Assembly: GCA_020736575.1 (NCBI GenBank)
Contig: JAGPYM010000006.1
Span: 868,001 to 932,000, forward strand
DNA from: Thelonectria olida
Taxonomy: Eukaryota; Ascomycota; Sordariomycetes; Hypocreales; Nectriaceae
Direction of reading: 5' to 3'
DNA length: 64,000 nt
Shown here: piece by piece, positions 11,095 to 22,249 of the stretch
Layout: each line of letters begins with the position of its first letter
How positions within the stretch are numbered: position 1 is the stretch's first letter
Notes under the pieces: generated by a model
The model's input: only the letters and a program-made list of their open reading frames with translations
Told to the model about the DNA's origin: nothing
Database searches by the model: none
Translations under genes and position numbers: made by a program

Positions 11095-11235
11095 CCTAGT
11101 ATAGATAGTGTTATTATCAGTAGGTGAATTATATTAGTTTATAGTTTTTATAAAGTCAGTCTAAATCTTAAAAGCTAACTTTTTATCATTGATAATAAAG
11201 CTATAAGCATCTAATACTAAAATAACAAGGCCGTA
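11095..11235. other. AT-rich, CpG-free block (RIP-like)
   Basis: This stretch is dominated by TpA-rich sequence and contains no CpG, unlike its GC-richer surroundings. That composition is what repeat-induced point mutation leaves in old transposon copies of ascomycetes. No transposase frame, terminal repeat or target duplication is recognisable. Confidence 0.4.
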
Positions 11236-12759
11236 CACTTTGTCTGCCGTCTTATACAGATCGCCCATGCGGGCTTACAAGAGTGGAATAAGGTGCCTGA
11301 CTAGGTAGGTATACTTGCCTTATTGCTTTCTATCTAGCCTTACAGCTTAATGAATTCCTATATTGTGCACGGCGATGAGATGAATAAATGGGCGCATTCT
11401 ACCGCCTATTTCTCGAAGCACACTTTGATCTTGCGGGCAGGCCAAATCTCCTGGATGATCCACAATCTATTCCAGTAACCAGAGGCGTCTCTCGTGAAGA
11501 AACCTGGCCTTTACAACATCAATATGTAATACAACCCCGGCCATCTTTCCGGCCCAAGACCCCTCCCTGCCTCTCATCATGTTCACGAGTCAATGAGTGA
11601 ACGCAGACGTGCCGTGGGTAAATGCCGGCACCAAAGAAAGCCTACAACTGAAAAGAAGATGATCGTCTGATAGCCCCGCCATGAACAAAAGGCGGTCCGA
11701 CTCCTGAGGGAAGCATCAGGCCGAACTCCACAGACGGTGTGTCTCTCCAGCTCCTTGGCCCATGGGGAATCAATCGGAATTACATGCTCTTTTACTTACA
11801 AACGGCTACAATACAGACAAACTCCCGCGAGTCCCGTCTCCACCCCCATAAACAACCCCCTGTCCTCCTCCAAGTAGGCCCGACTGTCTACCCCACAGAC
11901 CAACAAGAAGCATCCCATTCCTATGGGAGTCTGGGAGACGTGGTTCACGAGCACGTTTTGTGGAGGACACCCCGCAGAGAATGCCCTTGTTTGGCCATTC
12001 CGAGCCCATGGTTGGCAAGGTTGATAGACCTCGGGATGTGGCGGAGGGGCAACAGACATGCTTGAGTTTATCCTTATTTCAACCGTTTGAGGGGATCGAC
12101 ATCCACTTGGGCTCGGATGGGGTGGATGGAGATCAGAGCCATTTCTGTTTGTGTATGCGAGTCTTTATAACGATTAATGTGGTGACATTTTGTTGTTATA
12201 GAACTGACTCTAGAATTGATGATGATTGATTCGAGTCTCTGAGATGCGCACCATTCCATGGATCTAAGAGTAAACCGACCACTTACACGACCTAAACACT
12301 GCCCTCCCGACACCTAGAATAAACAACTATAGTCTCGCATCGATCTAACAACCCACCAAAGCCCATCCCATCGGATGATCCGCAACTCGGCCGTCCTAGC
12401 CTCTTTCGACGTCTTGTTGAGTGTCCATGGTTGCACCATTTGCGCCGACACAAGGCCGACATTGCGTCTCGTGGACGACAATGGATGCGGGGCACCATCA
12501 CCAGCTTCTCTCATTACTCGGGAACTATACTGCAAGTTGGACGATGACGGTTGGAAGTCCTGACATTCCGGCGTGAATGGCAGGCGACGTTCCCCGACGA
12601 GTGGGCAAATGGCTTTACTGAGGTTGGCCGAGACCAACTTAAAAGGAGTACGATTTCCTTCTCAAACAAGACTTTTGGCATCATCCTCTCACAAAGGCTC
12701 ATTGTGAACGTTTTCTTCTTTGCTGGCTCATAGTCCTCTGAGTAGTTGCCAGCTTCACC

Positions 12760-14655
12760 ATGTGGACATCCGCCCTCACTCTGGCCCTCGCGGCCATGCC
12801 CGCCATGACTTTGGCCGCTCCCCGCCGTCCTCATTGGATGAACCGTCGGGCTGACGAGACTCTCCCCATCTATCGGAACTCATCCTACTGTGTCAGTGAG
12901 CGCGTCGAGGACTTGATCAAGCGAATGACCGTTGAAGAAAAAGCCGGCCAGCTTTTCCATCAAATGCTTTATCAAGGCGACAACGGCACCCTCTTTGAAG
13001 GTAGCGCTACCATGAACGGCACGGAAAAGGCCATTGGAAAGATGTACATGACACACTTCAACCTTGTGGGAGATATCGAAGATGCCACAGAAGCCGCCGA
13101 GTTCATCAACCTCGTCCAGGAGGAAGCCCTGAAGACTCGTCTCGGCATCCCCATCACCATCTCTACGGATCCCCGCCACAGCTTCACCGAGCACATTGGC
13201 ACAGGCTTCAGAGCTGGCGTCTTCTCTGAGTGGCCTGAATCTCTCGGTCTTGCTGCTCTGAGAGACGCCGACCTCGTCAAAAAGTTCGCAGAGATTGCCC
13301 GGGAGGAGTACATTGCTGTCGGCATCCGTGCAGCTCTACACCCGCAAGTCGACCTCTCCACAGAGCCACGCTGGGCTCGCATCAAGAATACCTGGGGAGA
13401 GAATGCCACGTTGACGAGTGAGCTTCTGACAGCGTACATCAAGGGCTTCCAAGGAGACGAGATCGGTCCTTATTCCGTCACCACCGTCACAAAGCACTTC
13501 CCCGGCGGCGGCCCCCAGCAGAACGGCGAAGACTCACACTTCTCCTACGGCCAAAACGCCACGTACCCAGGAAACAACATGGACTACCACATAATACCCT
13601 TCAAAGCCGCCATTGCTGCGGGCGCTCGACAGATGATGCCGTACTACTCTCGACCCATCGACACCAAGTACGAGGAAGTGGGCTTTTCCTTCAACAAAGG
13701 CATCGTAACCGATCTCCTCCAAGAGGAACTTGGCTTCGAGGGAATCGTCCTCACCGACTGGGGTTTGATTACAGACTCTCAGTACAGCGGCAAATTGTTC
13801 CCGGCTCGAGCATGGGGCGTTCAATCGCTCACAGGCCTAGAGCGAGCAGCCAAGATTCTCAATGCCGGCTGTGACCAATTCGGCGGCGAGGAGCGCACCG
13901 ATCTCATCATCCAATTGGTCAAAGAAGGCATCATAAGCGAAGAGCGCATCAACAAGTCGGTCCGGAAACTTTTGCGAGAAAAGTTCCTCCTCGGCCTCTT
14001 CGACAACCCCTTTGTCGACGCCGAAGCTGCTTCCAGAGTCGTCGGCAACGACTACTTTGTCCGTCTCGGAGAAGATGCCCAGCGCCGCTCATACACGCTG
14101 TTGACGAACAAGGACAGCATTCTTCCTCTGAGAAACCTCGCCACCGGGACAAAGTTCTATATCGAAGGGTTCAACGCGAGCTTTGTCGAGAACCGCAACT
14201 TCACCGTTGTAGACACACCTGAAGAAGCCGAGTATGCGCTTCTCCGTCTCGAAACGCCGTACGAGCCGCGTACGGGCGTCTTTGAAGCAAACATGAACGC
14301 GGGCTCTCTCGCATACAACTCGACGGAAAAGAAGCGTCAAGCGGCTATTTACGAGACGGTTCCCACCATTGTCGACATGATCTTGGAGCGACCTGCCGTC
14401 ATTCCTGAAATCGTCGAGAAAGCCTCTGCTTTGCTGGGTAGTTACGGGAGTAGTACCGAGGCGTTCCTCGACGTGATTCTCGGCGAGAGCAGTCCCGAGG
14501 GCAAGCTGCCGTTTGACCTGCCCCGATCAATGAAGGCTGTTGAGAACAACATGGAAGATGTACCATTTGATACTCGAAATCCAGTCTTTAAGTTTGGCCA
14601 CGGCTTGTCATATACCAGCCGATGCGGTAGCAGCTCTGGCGGGAGCTGTTCATAA
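12760..14655 (+). CDS. Secreted glycoside hydrolase family 3 (beta-glucosidase-like)
   Basis: An intronless gene of 631 aa. The N-terminus has a signal peptide (hydrophobic core to about residue 20, TLAAP cleavage region). The GH3 (alpha/beta) barrel follows, with LIKRMTVEEKAGQ, the substrate-loop residues KHFPGGGPQ and the nucleophile Asp near residue 333 in VLTDWG. The second alpha/beta domain runs to the C-terminus, ending with the FGHGLSYT strand typical of the family. No fibronectin-III domain is attached, so this is a short two-domain GH3. Several N-glycosylation sequons (NSS, NGT, NAT, NFT, NST) fit an exported protein. It likely hydrolyses beta-linked glucosides or xylosides outside the cell; the exact substrate cannot be read from sequence. 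Confidence 0.9.
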   Translation: MWTSALTLALAAMPAMTLAAPRRPHWMNRRADETLPIYRNSSYCVSERVEDLIKRMTVEEKAGQLFHQMLYQGDNGTLFEGSATMNGTEKAIGKMYMTHFNLVGDIEDATEAAEFINLVQEEALKTRLGIPITISTDPRHSFTEHIGTGFRAGVFSEWPESLGLAALRDADLVKKFAEIAREEYIAVGIRAALHPQVDLSTEPRWARIKNTWGENATLTSELLTAYIKGFQGDEIGPYSVTTVTKHFPGGGPQQNGEDSHFSYGQNATYPGNNMDYHIIPFKAAIAAGARQMMPYYSRPIDTKYEEVGFSFNKGIVTDLLQEELGFEGIVLTDWGLITDSQYSGKLFPARAWGVQSLTGLERAAKILNAGCDQFGGEERTDLIIQLVKEGIISEERINKSVRKLLREKFLLGLFDNPFVDAEAASRVVGNDYFVRLGEDAQRRSYTLLTNKDSILPLRNLATGTKFYIEGFNASFVENRNFTVVDTPEEAEYALLRLETPYEPRTGVFEANMNAGSLAYNSTEKKRQAAIYETVPTIVDMILERPAVIPEIVEKASALLGSYGSSTEAFLDVILGESSPEGKLPFDLPRSMKAVENNMEDVPFDTRNPVFKFGHGLSYTSRCGSSSGGSCS

Positions 14656-14917
14656 GGAAGTCAAGAGATGATGGAAGAAGGATGATTAATTTTCGAAGTA
14701 CATATTTTGAAGAGGCTTGATGAGAGAAATGATAAACGATGTTACGCAACTTTTCATAGTAATTCTAGTTATTCCTTACAGACCCTCCTGCTCATTTTTT
14801 CTATATCTAATTCTATTCCAGATGCTAAACGCCGAAATGCGTCATACTGTAATTAGCATCATATAAGATGCGAAACTTGAACACTTCCCCCAAACATTCT
14901 TGGAATCACCAGCCCAA

Positions 14918-16811
14918 CTACGGGCGATATTTGAGATTCTTCCGTGTGAACTTGCGGCCGTTGAGGATAAAGTACTGCAAGTTGGCAAGCACCGAGCACA
15001 CCAGACCCAAAGTGACGAGGGCCAGAATGACGCTCCAACCGACGGGGTAAAGGGGGCCGTCTTTTGCCTGGAAGATTTGACTGCCCACGATGCCGCCCGT
15101 GTTGGCCGACATGATGATGATTGCCATGGTGATGGACCGCTCTCCCGGAGTGCCGGCGTTCAGGGCCAGCCATGAGCTGTTGACAGGGTCTGGGTGCATG
15201 TTAGCAGCGGCGCAAGGTTGTGAAGATGATGTGAGACTTACGCCAGCCCTGAGCAAAGGCGAGGGTGCAGAGCAGCACGCCAAGTCTCTTCTTTCCGTCG
15301 GCGTGGAGGAGGTTTCGATTGGCAATCTGGAAGCACCAGTATATGAACAGACCAAGAGTGACCATGGGGCCACGCATTCGGATCTTATCCCTACGATGAT
15401 CAAAGTCAGTATCATGACCTCCAGGACCAATGACAGTAAATGACAGGGAAACTTACGAAACAGTGCCCCATGTAATGTTTATGATAATAAGCAGCCAAGA
15501 TCCAATAGAGACGAGAGCGTTCGACTTGAGCCTCTCGTATCCAAACGAATTGACGAGAGTGGGCGCATAAGAACCCATAGTCTGTGCCGGGGCGATACAA
15601 GCGATGGTGAGGATAATGTGCGGAATGAGCCTCCAGTTGGTAAACACATTGCGCATCTCCTGTCGGCTGATGTTGGGTTTGGCGCTGATCTTCGAAGGGT
15701 CGTCGCGCAGGACGCGCTTCGTCAGGATCCTGGCCTCCTTCTCGGTGAAGAGACGCAGTCCGAGCAGCGAAACGGGATTGCTCGTGTTCTTGGGGAACAG
15801 GGCGAGGAAGACGAGGCCGACGAGGACGGAGAAGATGCCCTCGATGAGGAACATCCACTGCCAGCCGCCGAGGCCTGCGACGCCTCTCATGTGGAGGCTA
15901 CATGATGTGCGTCAGTATGCAGGATCGGTAGAGCAGCTGGGTAGGTTGGCACTTACATGCCGTAGGCGAGCAGACCGGAGCACGCAGAAGCCGTCATGTT
16001 GCCGATGAAGAACCACGAGAACCGCTTGCTGGTTTCCTCATTCTTGTACCAACGAGTCATGGTGTACAGTCCTGCCGGGATGAAGCCGGCCTCGCAGAAA
16101 CTATTTCACGTTAGGTCGAGGGCGTGGGAACTACATATTCTCTACGGACTTACCCAAGGAGAAGCCGTGTAATCATAAAGGCGGCGAGGCCTTTCTGGAA
16201 AGCTTGGAAGGTCGCGACAAGACCCCTAGCAGCTTGGTTAGAGACGAGAGGTGGTAGGAAAGGCGGAGGAATTACCATGCGACGACCTGGCATCCAATCC
16301 ATAGTGAAGGTCCGACGCGATATAGGATCATGTTGCTAGGAATCTTGCATGGTATCAGCACCGGTCTGGAGCCATGTCGTATATGGATGTGGAAAGACGT
16401 ACCTCCAGGAGCACAATACCGAGTGAAAGCAGCTGCTGTCCGACATTGTATTGGTCTTGGGTGATGCCGACATCCTTGAAGAAGAAGTCGGTAAGAGCAT
16501 TGCCACTATCGCGAGGAAAGTCAGCACGTCGGGTTCGAGACAGGCGAATGTGAGGATGAGGAATTACATGTTCCCGCGATCGAGCTGAAGGGCGAAGAAA
16601 CCGAGGATCAAGAGCGGCATGACAGTGAAGTCGATCCTGATGAGAACAGTTGTGTCAGCTTTGTCGATGGTTGTCATGATAGAACAACCCACTTGCGAAC
16701 CAAGGCCTTCTCCTCGTCAGCCGTCCACTCAACGTCAATGCTATCAATGTCACTGCCATTGCTATCGGCGACGGCACCGGCCGTCTCGAGGCCGTCGAAT
16801 TGCTTTTCCAT
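14918..16811 (-). CDS. MFS permease, Dal5/allantoate permease (anion:cation symporter) family
   Basis: Nine exons on the minus strand (16811-16693, 16636-16568, 16505-16403, 16343-16276, 16225-16154, 16100-15957, 15897-15457, 15390-15242, 15189-14918) join in frame to 478 aa; the eight introns are 49-66 nt. Landmarks are the acidic N-tail ending VEWTADEEKALVRK, helix 1 with FFALQLDRGNIGNALTDFF, the GFCEAGFIPAG helix 4 motif, TMTRWYKNEE, and RGVAGLGGWQWMFLIEG before the central loop. These are diagnostic of the Dal5-like ACS family, which imports allantoate, ureidosuccinate, nicotinate, pantothenate or similar organic anions through the plasma membrane. The start at 16811 is chosen because family members begin shortly before this acidic tail; the frame is open upstream to about 17006. 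The substrate is undetermined. Confidence 0.9.
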
Positions 16812-17653
16812 CTGGGGCAGAAGCTGGTACTGGGCGCGAGAAGAGCTCGATGTCGGCGGATTTCTTATTAGACGCAGCTCCAGAGCATCTGAACCATCCG
16901 GGGCCAGGCTCTGGGGCGGACCATGATGCCCTTTTAATAACCTCGCCTCTCCTCTTCCCACCGACCGGCGGATCGCTGCCAACATGATTTTTTTTTCCCT
17001 CTTCAATGCGACGACCCGCGCGTCGGCCCCGTCGCGACGTTCCTTGACAGTGCTCCCCGCTGCAATATCATGTCATGACGAAGCTAGTCGAGCCGTTGCG
17101 CATGTGGTGCGGGCCCGAGGCGACGAGTCGACGGGGAGGGTGACGTTTCGGGGAGTTCGGGGAGTTGAAAGTGGAGGAGCGAGGTTGTCGACACCATCGG
17201 GACGAACTGTCACGCAATCGACCAACCGCCCATACCCATGCAATATTTGAATATCTACTAACTCAACCCACAGTCAAAAGATCTTCTCTCCTGCCAACCC
17301 TCCCTCGTCCCCTTTCCTCATCCAGGGTTCCCATCGCGCAATCCATGGCAAACACAGTCGGCAAACCTCCATCGACCAGGGACCCAAGGACCGTTGCCGT
17401 TCTATTGCCTTAGTCCCAGATTCGATACCCAAAACGCTGGGTGACTGACTGGGCCCTTGGCAATGGTTCGTCGCCCACAGTCCGATATCGTGCCAATCAG
17501 TCCCACAACCGACCGACGACCGCCCATGACCGAACAGATCAAATCGCTTTTCTTGCTTCTAATCATGCACTCTCTAATTCGTCGCCTCCCCTGCCGCTTT
17601 GACGCCACCTCCGCTTATTCCCTTCTTGTGCCGTAGTCTACCCGTATATCCAT
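16812..17653. other. Intergenic, permease promoter region
   Basis: This is the upstream region of the minus-strand permease and the 3' flank of the cysteinyl-tRNA synthetase relic. No independent gene is recognised. Confidence 0.6.
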
Positions 17654-19215
17654 CTATAGTAAACCCTTGGCCTTGACATCCTCGTGAGCCTTCTTTTGCC
17701 GATCCCACGCCTTCTTCAATGTCTTCAGTTGACTCTTTGGCACGTCGCTACCGTCCTTCAGCTTGGTCGGCAGTCCCTGCTCATCCCAGGCGCCATATCT
17801 CTCATCCGTCTTGAACAAGTCTTTCCAGCCGCACCTTTGCCTTCTCTCTCGCCTCAAGCTCTACCTTTTCACGTGCAAGTCGAGCCTCCTCCTTCTTTCG
17901 AGCCTTCTCAGCTAGCGCCGCTGTCTTCTCCTCTCGGGCTACAATTAGCTCAGCCGCTGGAATAAACTTGATCAAAGAAGGCTGATTGTCCGGCCCGTCA
18001 TCCAGGTAGACACCCAGGTTCGTAAAGTCCTGGTCGCGAATGCGATCAGTCAGAGCCAAAATAGCCTTCTTGGCCTCGGGAGCTTGTTGGCCAACAACTC
18101 GGCGCAGCTCATCGCGAATCTTTGCTACGACCCGCAAAAAGGGTAGTGCCAGTTGCTCAGGGTCGCGAGAGCCAGCAGCAGCCACGGCCTCGAACTCTGC
18201 AACTGGGTCTTGTCCAACCAAACTTGAGATGGTCTCGTTCTCAAGCGATAGGCTGGTGACATCCGCTTTAACCTTGTCAAGAATCTCCACATATGGCTCA
18301 ACGGCTGTCTTGGGTTCCACGTCAGGAGCAATAGCAGTTGCCCAGCCAAGACCATCGTAAGGGGCCTTGGCATTGGCATCCAGACCGAAAATGCCCACAA
18401 TCTTGGTGATCCATCGGGCGATCGCCTCCAGAGCCGCAAGGTCCGCATCCTTGTTATCCTTGAGATGAATATTGGCCGTGTTCACCAGCTTCAGAATGAC
18501 CGCCATAGCACGAGGAGTGTCAAATGAGTTGACCAAGGCAACCTCAAACTCCTGCTTAGCCTGCTCGAGCTCGCCAGAGAGGCCCTCGGTTGACTTCTCA
18601 GAGCTAATCGAAAGTGATTGAACACCGGGGGAGATGCCAGCTTCGGCGAGGAGAGATTTTGTGTTGGTAAAGAAGTTCTACTCCGTGTTAGCCATTACCA
18701 TTTAAGACAGTTCGTGTGATACATACGCTGATAGTAGACTCCCAGTTATCGCCCTGAGTTCTCATGTCGGGGGAGATTTCAACTCCATCATTCCATCGAC
18801 CCAAAAGGAAGACAATTCGCATGCTGCGTGCCGAATAATTCGTAGCCAATGCATCCTGAATTGTCTGAAAGTTCTTCAGAGACTTGGACATCTTGGAGCC
18901 GGAGATGGAGAGGTGGCCCATGTGCAGGAAGTAGTTGACCCATGTGTGCTCGCCCTTCTCGTGGTCGCAGTAGTAGGCCTCGCTTTGCGCCAGCTCGTTG
19001 TCGTGGTGGGGAAGAAGAGGGAGGGTGAGGGTATCTACAGGGAAGTGAATGGAGGAAGAGCCAAAGAGCTGCGACGTTGAGTCACCGAAAGTGTCGATGA
19101 GTCGAGAACAAACGCCATCAAAATTCATAGCACGTAGCCCCTCCTTCCCAGGGCATGTCGTCGACGCATTGCAGCACCAAATAGGGAAGCAACTACTTTT
19201 TAGTGGATCCAGCAA
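17654..19215 (-). pseudogene. 5'-truncated, frameshifted cysteinyl-tRNA synthetase relic
   Basis: The minus strand encodes the C-terminal half of a eukaryotic-type CysRS. High conservation starts at [14 protein letters not shown] (codon at 19011) and includes the KMSKS loop ([11 protein letters not shown]) and [21 protein letters not shown] proper intron follows (18726-18678), then the DALR-like helical domain and the Lys/Glu-rich tail. The whole catalytic N-terminus with the HIGH motif is missing: upstream of 19011 the reading loses similarity, and only about 570 bp separate that point from the divergent TRM61 start. Near 17830 a single-base-type frameshift breaks the frame, so one frame stops at 17802 while the true tail (KDLFKTDERYGAWDEQ...) continues to 17654 in another. 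An intact copy must exist elsewhere. The retained intron points to DNA-level duplication rather than retroposition. Confidence 0.85.
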
Positions 19216-19578
19216 GGCAATTTCCCCGCCAAATGCCCTGGGGCAGCTTGCTTAGGATATAAGTGGTAAATGATGTTGATAAAATTCAAGCCGTATAATA
19301 GAATCCGTGATATGAACTAACTAAAGGACCCCATCCTATTTATAAAGAAACGAACCTTACTGCAAAGGCGCCTACAACCTATCGTTGTTGGGCGAGATTG
19401 TCTACTACCTACCTATTGAGGGAGACTTCCATCCAAATGCCCCCGCCCTCACTTGGAGGTACCGAAGCACTAAATCTTAAGTGGGCCTCGTACCAAAACT
19501 CCTTCAGCCTTGCAGTTTAGCCCATTGAAATTATTTTTCCAGCTTCAAGTTCGGCCTCGATTGGTTATCCTTCCCAAC
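19216..19578. other. TRM61 upstream region
   Basis: A 363-bp stretch between the CysRS relic and the TRM61 ATG. The TRM61 frame is open from 19510 but has no ATG before 19579. No other gene is seen. Confidence 0.6.
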
Positions 19579-21150
19579 ATGGCCACGCAAAATTCGCCAA
19601 AAATGACGAGACCTTCGCCCTTCCTCGAGCCTGGTCTTCTCACCTCAGTTGATGATCTCGGAATCGTTCTGCTCTCACGCGACCAGTTCCAACCCATCAC
19701 CCTCCAGGAATCCACCGGCGAAGTCGACGGCTACGCGGAAGGTGCAACGCTGAATACCCGATTCGGATCGTTTCCTCACTCGACTCTACTGAACATCCCA
19801 TGGGGATCGCAAGTTCGCGCCTCAGCCGTCGATACCGGCTCAAGAGGGAGGAAACGTCGCCGCGAAGCCACCGACGAGGACACACCCACAACAACAGAAC
19901 CTGACGAGCCCAAACAAGACGTTGCGAGACCGGTCAAGAAAGCAGTCGCGGCTGCGAGCGGCTTCATCCACATCTTGCGCCCAACGCCAGAACTGTGGAC
20001 GAGCAGTCTGCCTCACCGAACGCAGGTCGTGTACACACCCGACTACAGCTACGTCCTGCAGCGCATCCGAGCTGTCCCTGGCACGCAAATCATTGAAGCC
20101 GGAGCGGGGAGCGGCAGCTTTACACACGCATCTGCGCGAGCAGTATACAATGGGTACCCGAAATCCGACAAGGACGTCAAGGGCAAGGTCTTCAGCTTCG
20201 AGTTCCATGAGCCTCGATTCCAGAAAATGCAGGAGGAGATTGCGAGTCACAGATTAAATGGCATCGTTCAAATCACACACCGCGATGTCTATAATGGCGG
20301 CTTCTTGGTGGACGGCAAGTCACCAAAGGCAACTGCCATCTTTTTGGATCTCCCCGCACCTTGGGAAGCTCTGCATCACCTATCAAGACGGAAACCGGAG
20401 AAGCTAAGCAAGCAAAGTAAGGATGAGGACAGCGTCGATTGGGTGTCACCATTGGATCCAAAGAAGAGCGTGCACCTCTGCGCATTTAACCCATGCATCG
20501 AGCAAGTTACTCGCGCTATCGAAGAATTGAGGGCTTTGGGCTGGACAGACATCGACATGGTGGAGATTGCCCACCGACGATTAAATACGTTTCGAGAGCA
20601 ACTGGGCGCCAACCTGCCCATCGAGAGAGGAAATGTTCAGACTCCTGCAGATGTGACAGAAGCAGTGTCAAGATTGAAGAAAATCAACCAAAAGACACAA
20701 GCGTTCCACAGGGCACAGTTCCTCGCAGCCAATGGCGGCGACTCAGCGGACACGTCGGAGATGGACGTTGACACTCCCCCACCAACGTCGTCGTCAGATA
20801 AGGGTAAGGGCAAACTCAACGGCAAGGAGCTCGTCAGTGAAGAGGACACGAAGCCATGGCTACACGGCAGGCTCTACCACCGGGCCGAGACGGAACTCAA
20901 GACGCACACCTCGTACCTCGTCTTCGCGACGCTGCCACGCGAATGGAGTGACGAAGAAGAGGCCGCCGCCGCGGAGAAGTGGCCGTGCGGACAAGAGGGC
21001 AACGTGATTGGGAGTCTCGACAAAAAGACGCGCAGGAAGCAGACTACGGAGATGCTGCAGGCCAAGAAGAAGCAAAAGAAGGAAAAGAGTAACCAGGACG
21101 CGCAGGCGATGGAGGTGGTGGTGGCTGAGGCGTCAAAACCACAAGAGTGA
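19579..21150 (+). CDS. TRM61: tRNA (adenine(58)-N1)-methyltransferase catalytic subunit
   Basis: A single exon of 523 aa from the first ATG at 19579. Together with Trm6 this protein methylates A58 in the T-loop of nuclear-encoded tRNAs, including initiator tRNA. The family order is visible: an N-terminal beta-barrel segment; FIHILRPTPELWTSSLPHRTQVVYTPDYSYVL before the Rossmann fold; SAM motif I at about 171-180 (IIEAGAGSGSFTH); acidic motif II (FEFHEPR); and motif IV (AIFLDLPAPWEA) near residue 255. A low-complexity basic insert (RGRKRRREATDED) at about 90-120 and Lys-rich C-terminal tails are typical fungal expansions. A second ATG at 19603 is an alternative start. Confidence 0.93.
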   Translation: MATQNSPKMTRPSPFLEPGLLTSVDDLGIVLLSRDQFQPITLQESTGEVDGYAEGATLNTRFGSFPHSTLLNIPWGSQVRASAVDTGSRGRKRRREATDEDTPTTTEPDEPKQDVARPVKKAVAAASGFIHILRPTPELWTSSLPHRTQVVYTPDYSYVLQRIRAVPGTQIIEAGAGSGSFTHASARAVYNGYPKSDKDVKGKVFSFEFHEPRFQKMQEEIASHRLNGIVQITHRDVYNGGFLVDGKSPKATAIFLDLPAPWEALHHLSRRKPEKLSKQSKDEDSVDWVSPLDPKKSVHLCAFNPCIEQVTRAIEELRALGWTDIDMVEIAHRRLNTFREQLGANLPIERGNVQTPADVTEAVSRLKKINQKTQAFHRAQFLAANGGDSADTSEMDVDTPPPTSSSDKGKGKLNGKELVSEEDTKPWLHGRLYHRAETELKTHTSYLVFATLPREWSDEEEAAAAEKWPCGQEGNVIGSLDKKTRRKQTTEMLQAKKKQKKEKSNQDAQAMEVVVAEASKPQE

Positions 21151-22249
21151 CGACTTGTCTCTGAGTTGAAGGGATTGTGATTTTCAAAAGAAGTCGGAAT
21201 TCCACCACGAGTTTGCCACATTGTCTGACTCAGAGATGATTCCATGGCTGTGCGCTCTTTGTTGAATTGGGCATCTGGTCGCCGGTATGTCACACACTCC
21301 CATTTCTCTGCAATGGGAATTCCATAGTTCGACACATCCAGGCAGGCTCCCTCCCTCTCAGCCTGGCACCACACAAAAGTGTATTCATATTTCCAAATCA
21401 CAAACGCGCAAGGCAAAACCACCGTTCCTCGATTACCCGTTAGCTCGGTGCAAATTGTGCACGCCAGTTCCTGTCCCTCCTCATTCTCATCAAGGCCATG
21501 CCGCGAAAACAAGGGCGGACGACGAGGCGAACCAAACGAGGCAGACTTGACATGTGCACAGCACCACCGACCGACCGACCGACTCTCGATCGGGCTTCTC
21601 GCAGCTTCTTTTTTCCCAACGTCTTGGATTTTTTTCAAGCTGCATGATAGGGCACCCATGACATATCCTCCGCAGTGGCGGACTACCTAACACAACAACA
21701 ACAACCACTGTCAATGCCCAATCATGCCAGGGATGTGTGGTTGAACAAACAGTTGTCTTTTTCTCTTGTCTCTTTTCCCTGCCTAACGCACCTGCGCAAA
21801 AGTTTGCTCTTCTTGTTCCCCCCGCGCAGTTGCGATTGTGCACGTCCGTCGTGACTCGCAGTCGAGGCGTTCAAGCCTCTTCCCTCATTGCGCCCTCCCC
21901 GGACCTTGGAACAAACAGTCGGATGACAAGGGAGAACAAGAGGCTGTGACGCAAGGCAGTTCCATTTGAGTTTGGCTCTGCCTACCTATTTGTCTAATCC
22001 AACATATATAATTCGCATCTCTCGTGCCATGGCCATGTCGCGTCATCCCACAATTGCGTACTTATACGTATTGTAATTCTCAATTGTTAATACAGATTCA
22101 CATTCATTCTTTGCCACCATCGTCACCAGAGGAAGAACATATAAGTCGTCTGAAGTCCGCCACACGTCGTCAGAACGGCCGGACTTCGAGCCTCTTTACC
22201 TACCAAATCTCAAGCCTCTGTGCCTACCAAACACACAACGACAGAAAAC
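21151..22249. other. Intergenic, no gene seen
   Basis: This holds the TRM61 3' flank and the promoter of the disordered-protein gene. A TATATA element at 22005-22010 lies about 240 bp before the next ATG. Both strands carry only short unconvincing frames. Confidence 0.55.

Larger units (their letters stand above)
9217..12759. other. Gene-poor region of 3.5 kb
   Basis: No convincing gene is present between the divergently oriented MCT-like transporter and the GH3 gene. The contents are scattered short frames, one weak minus-strand candidate (10654-11062) and an AT-rich, CpG-free block (11095-11235). The last few hundred bases presumably hold the GH3 promoter. Confidence 0.55.
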
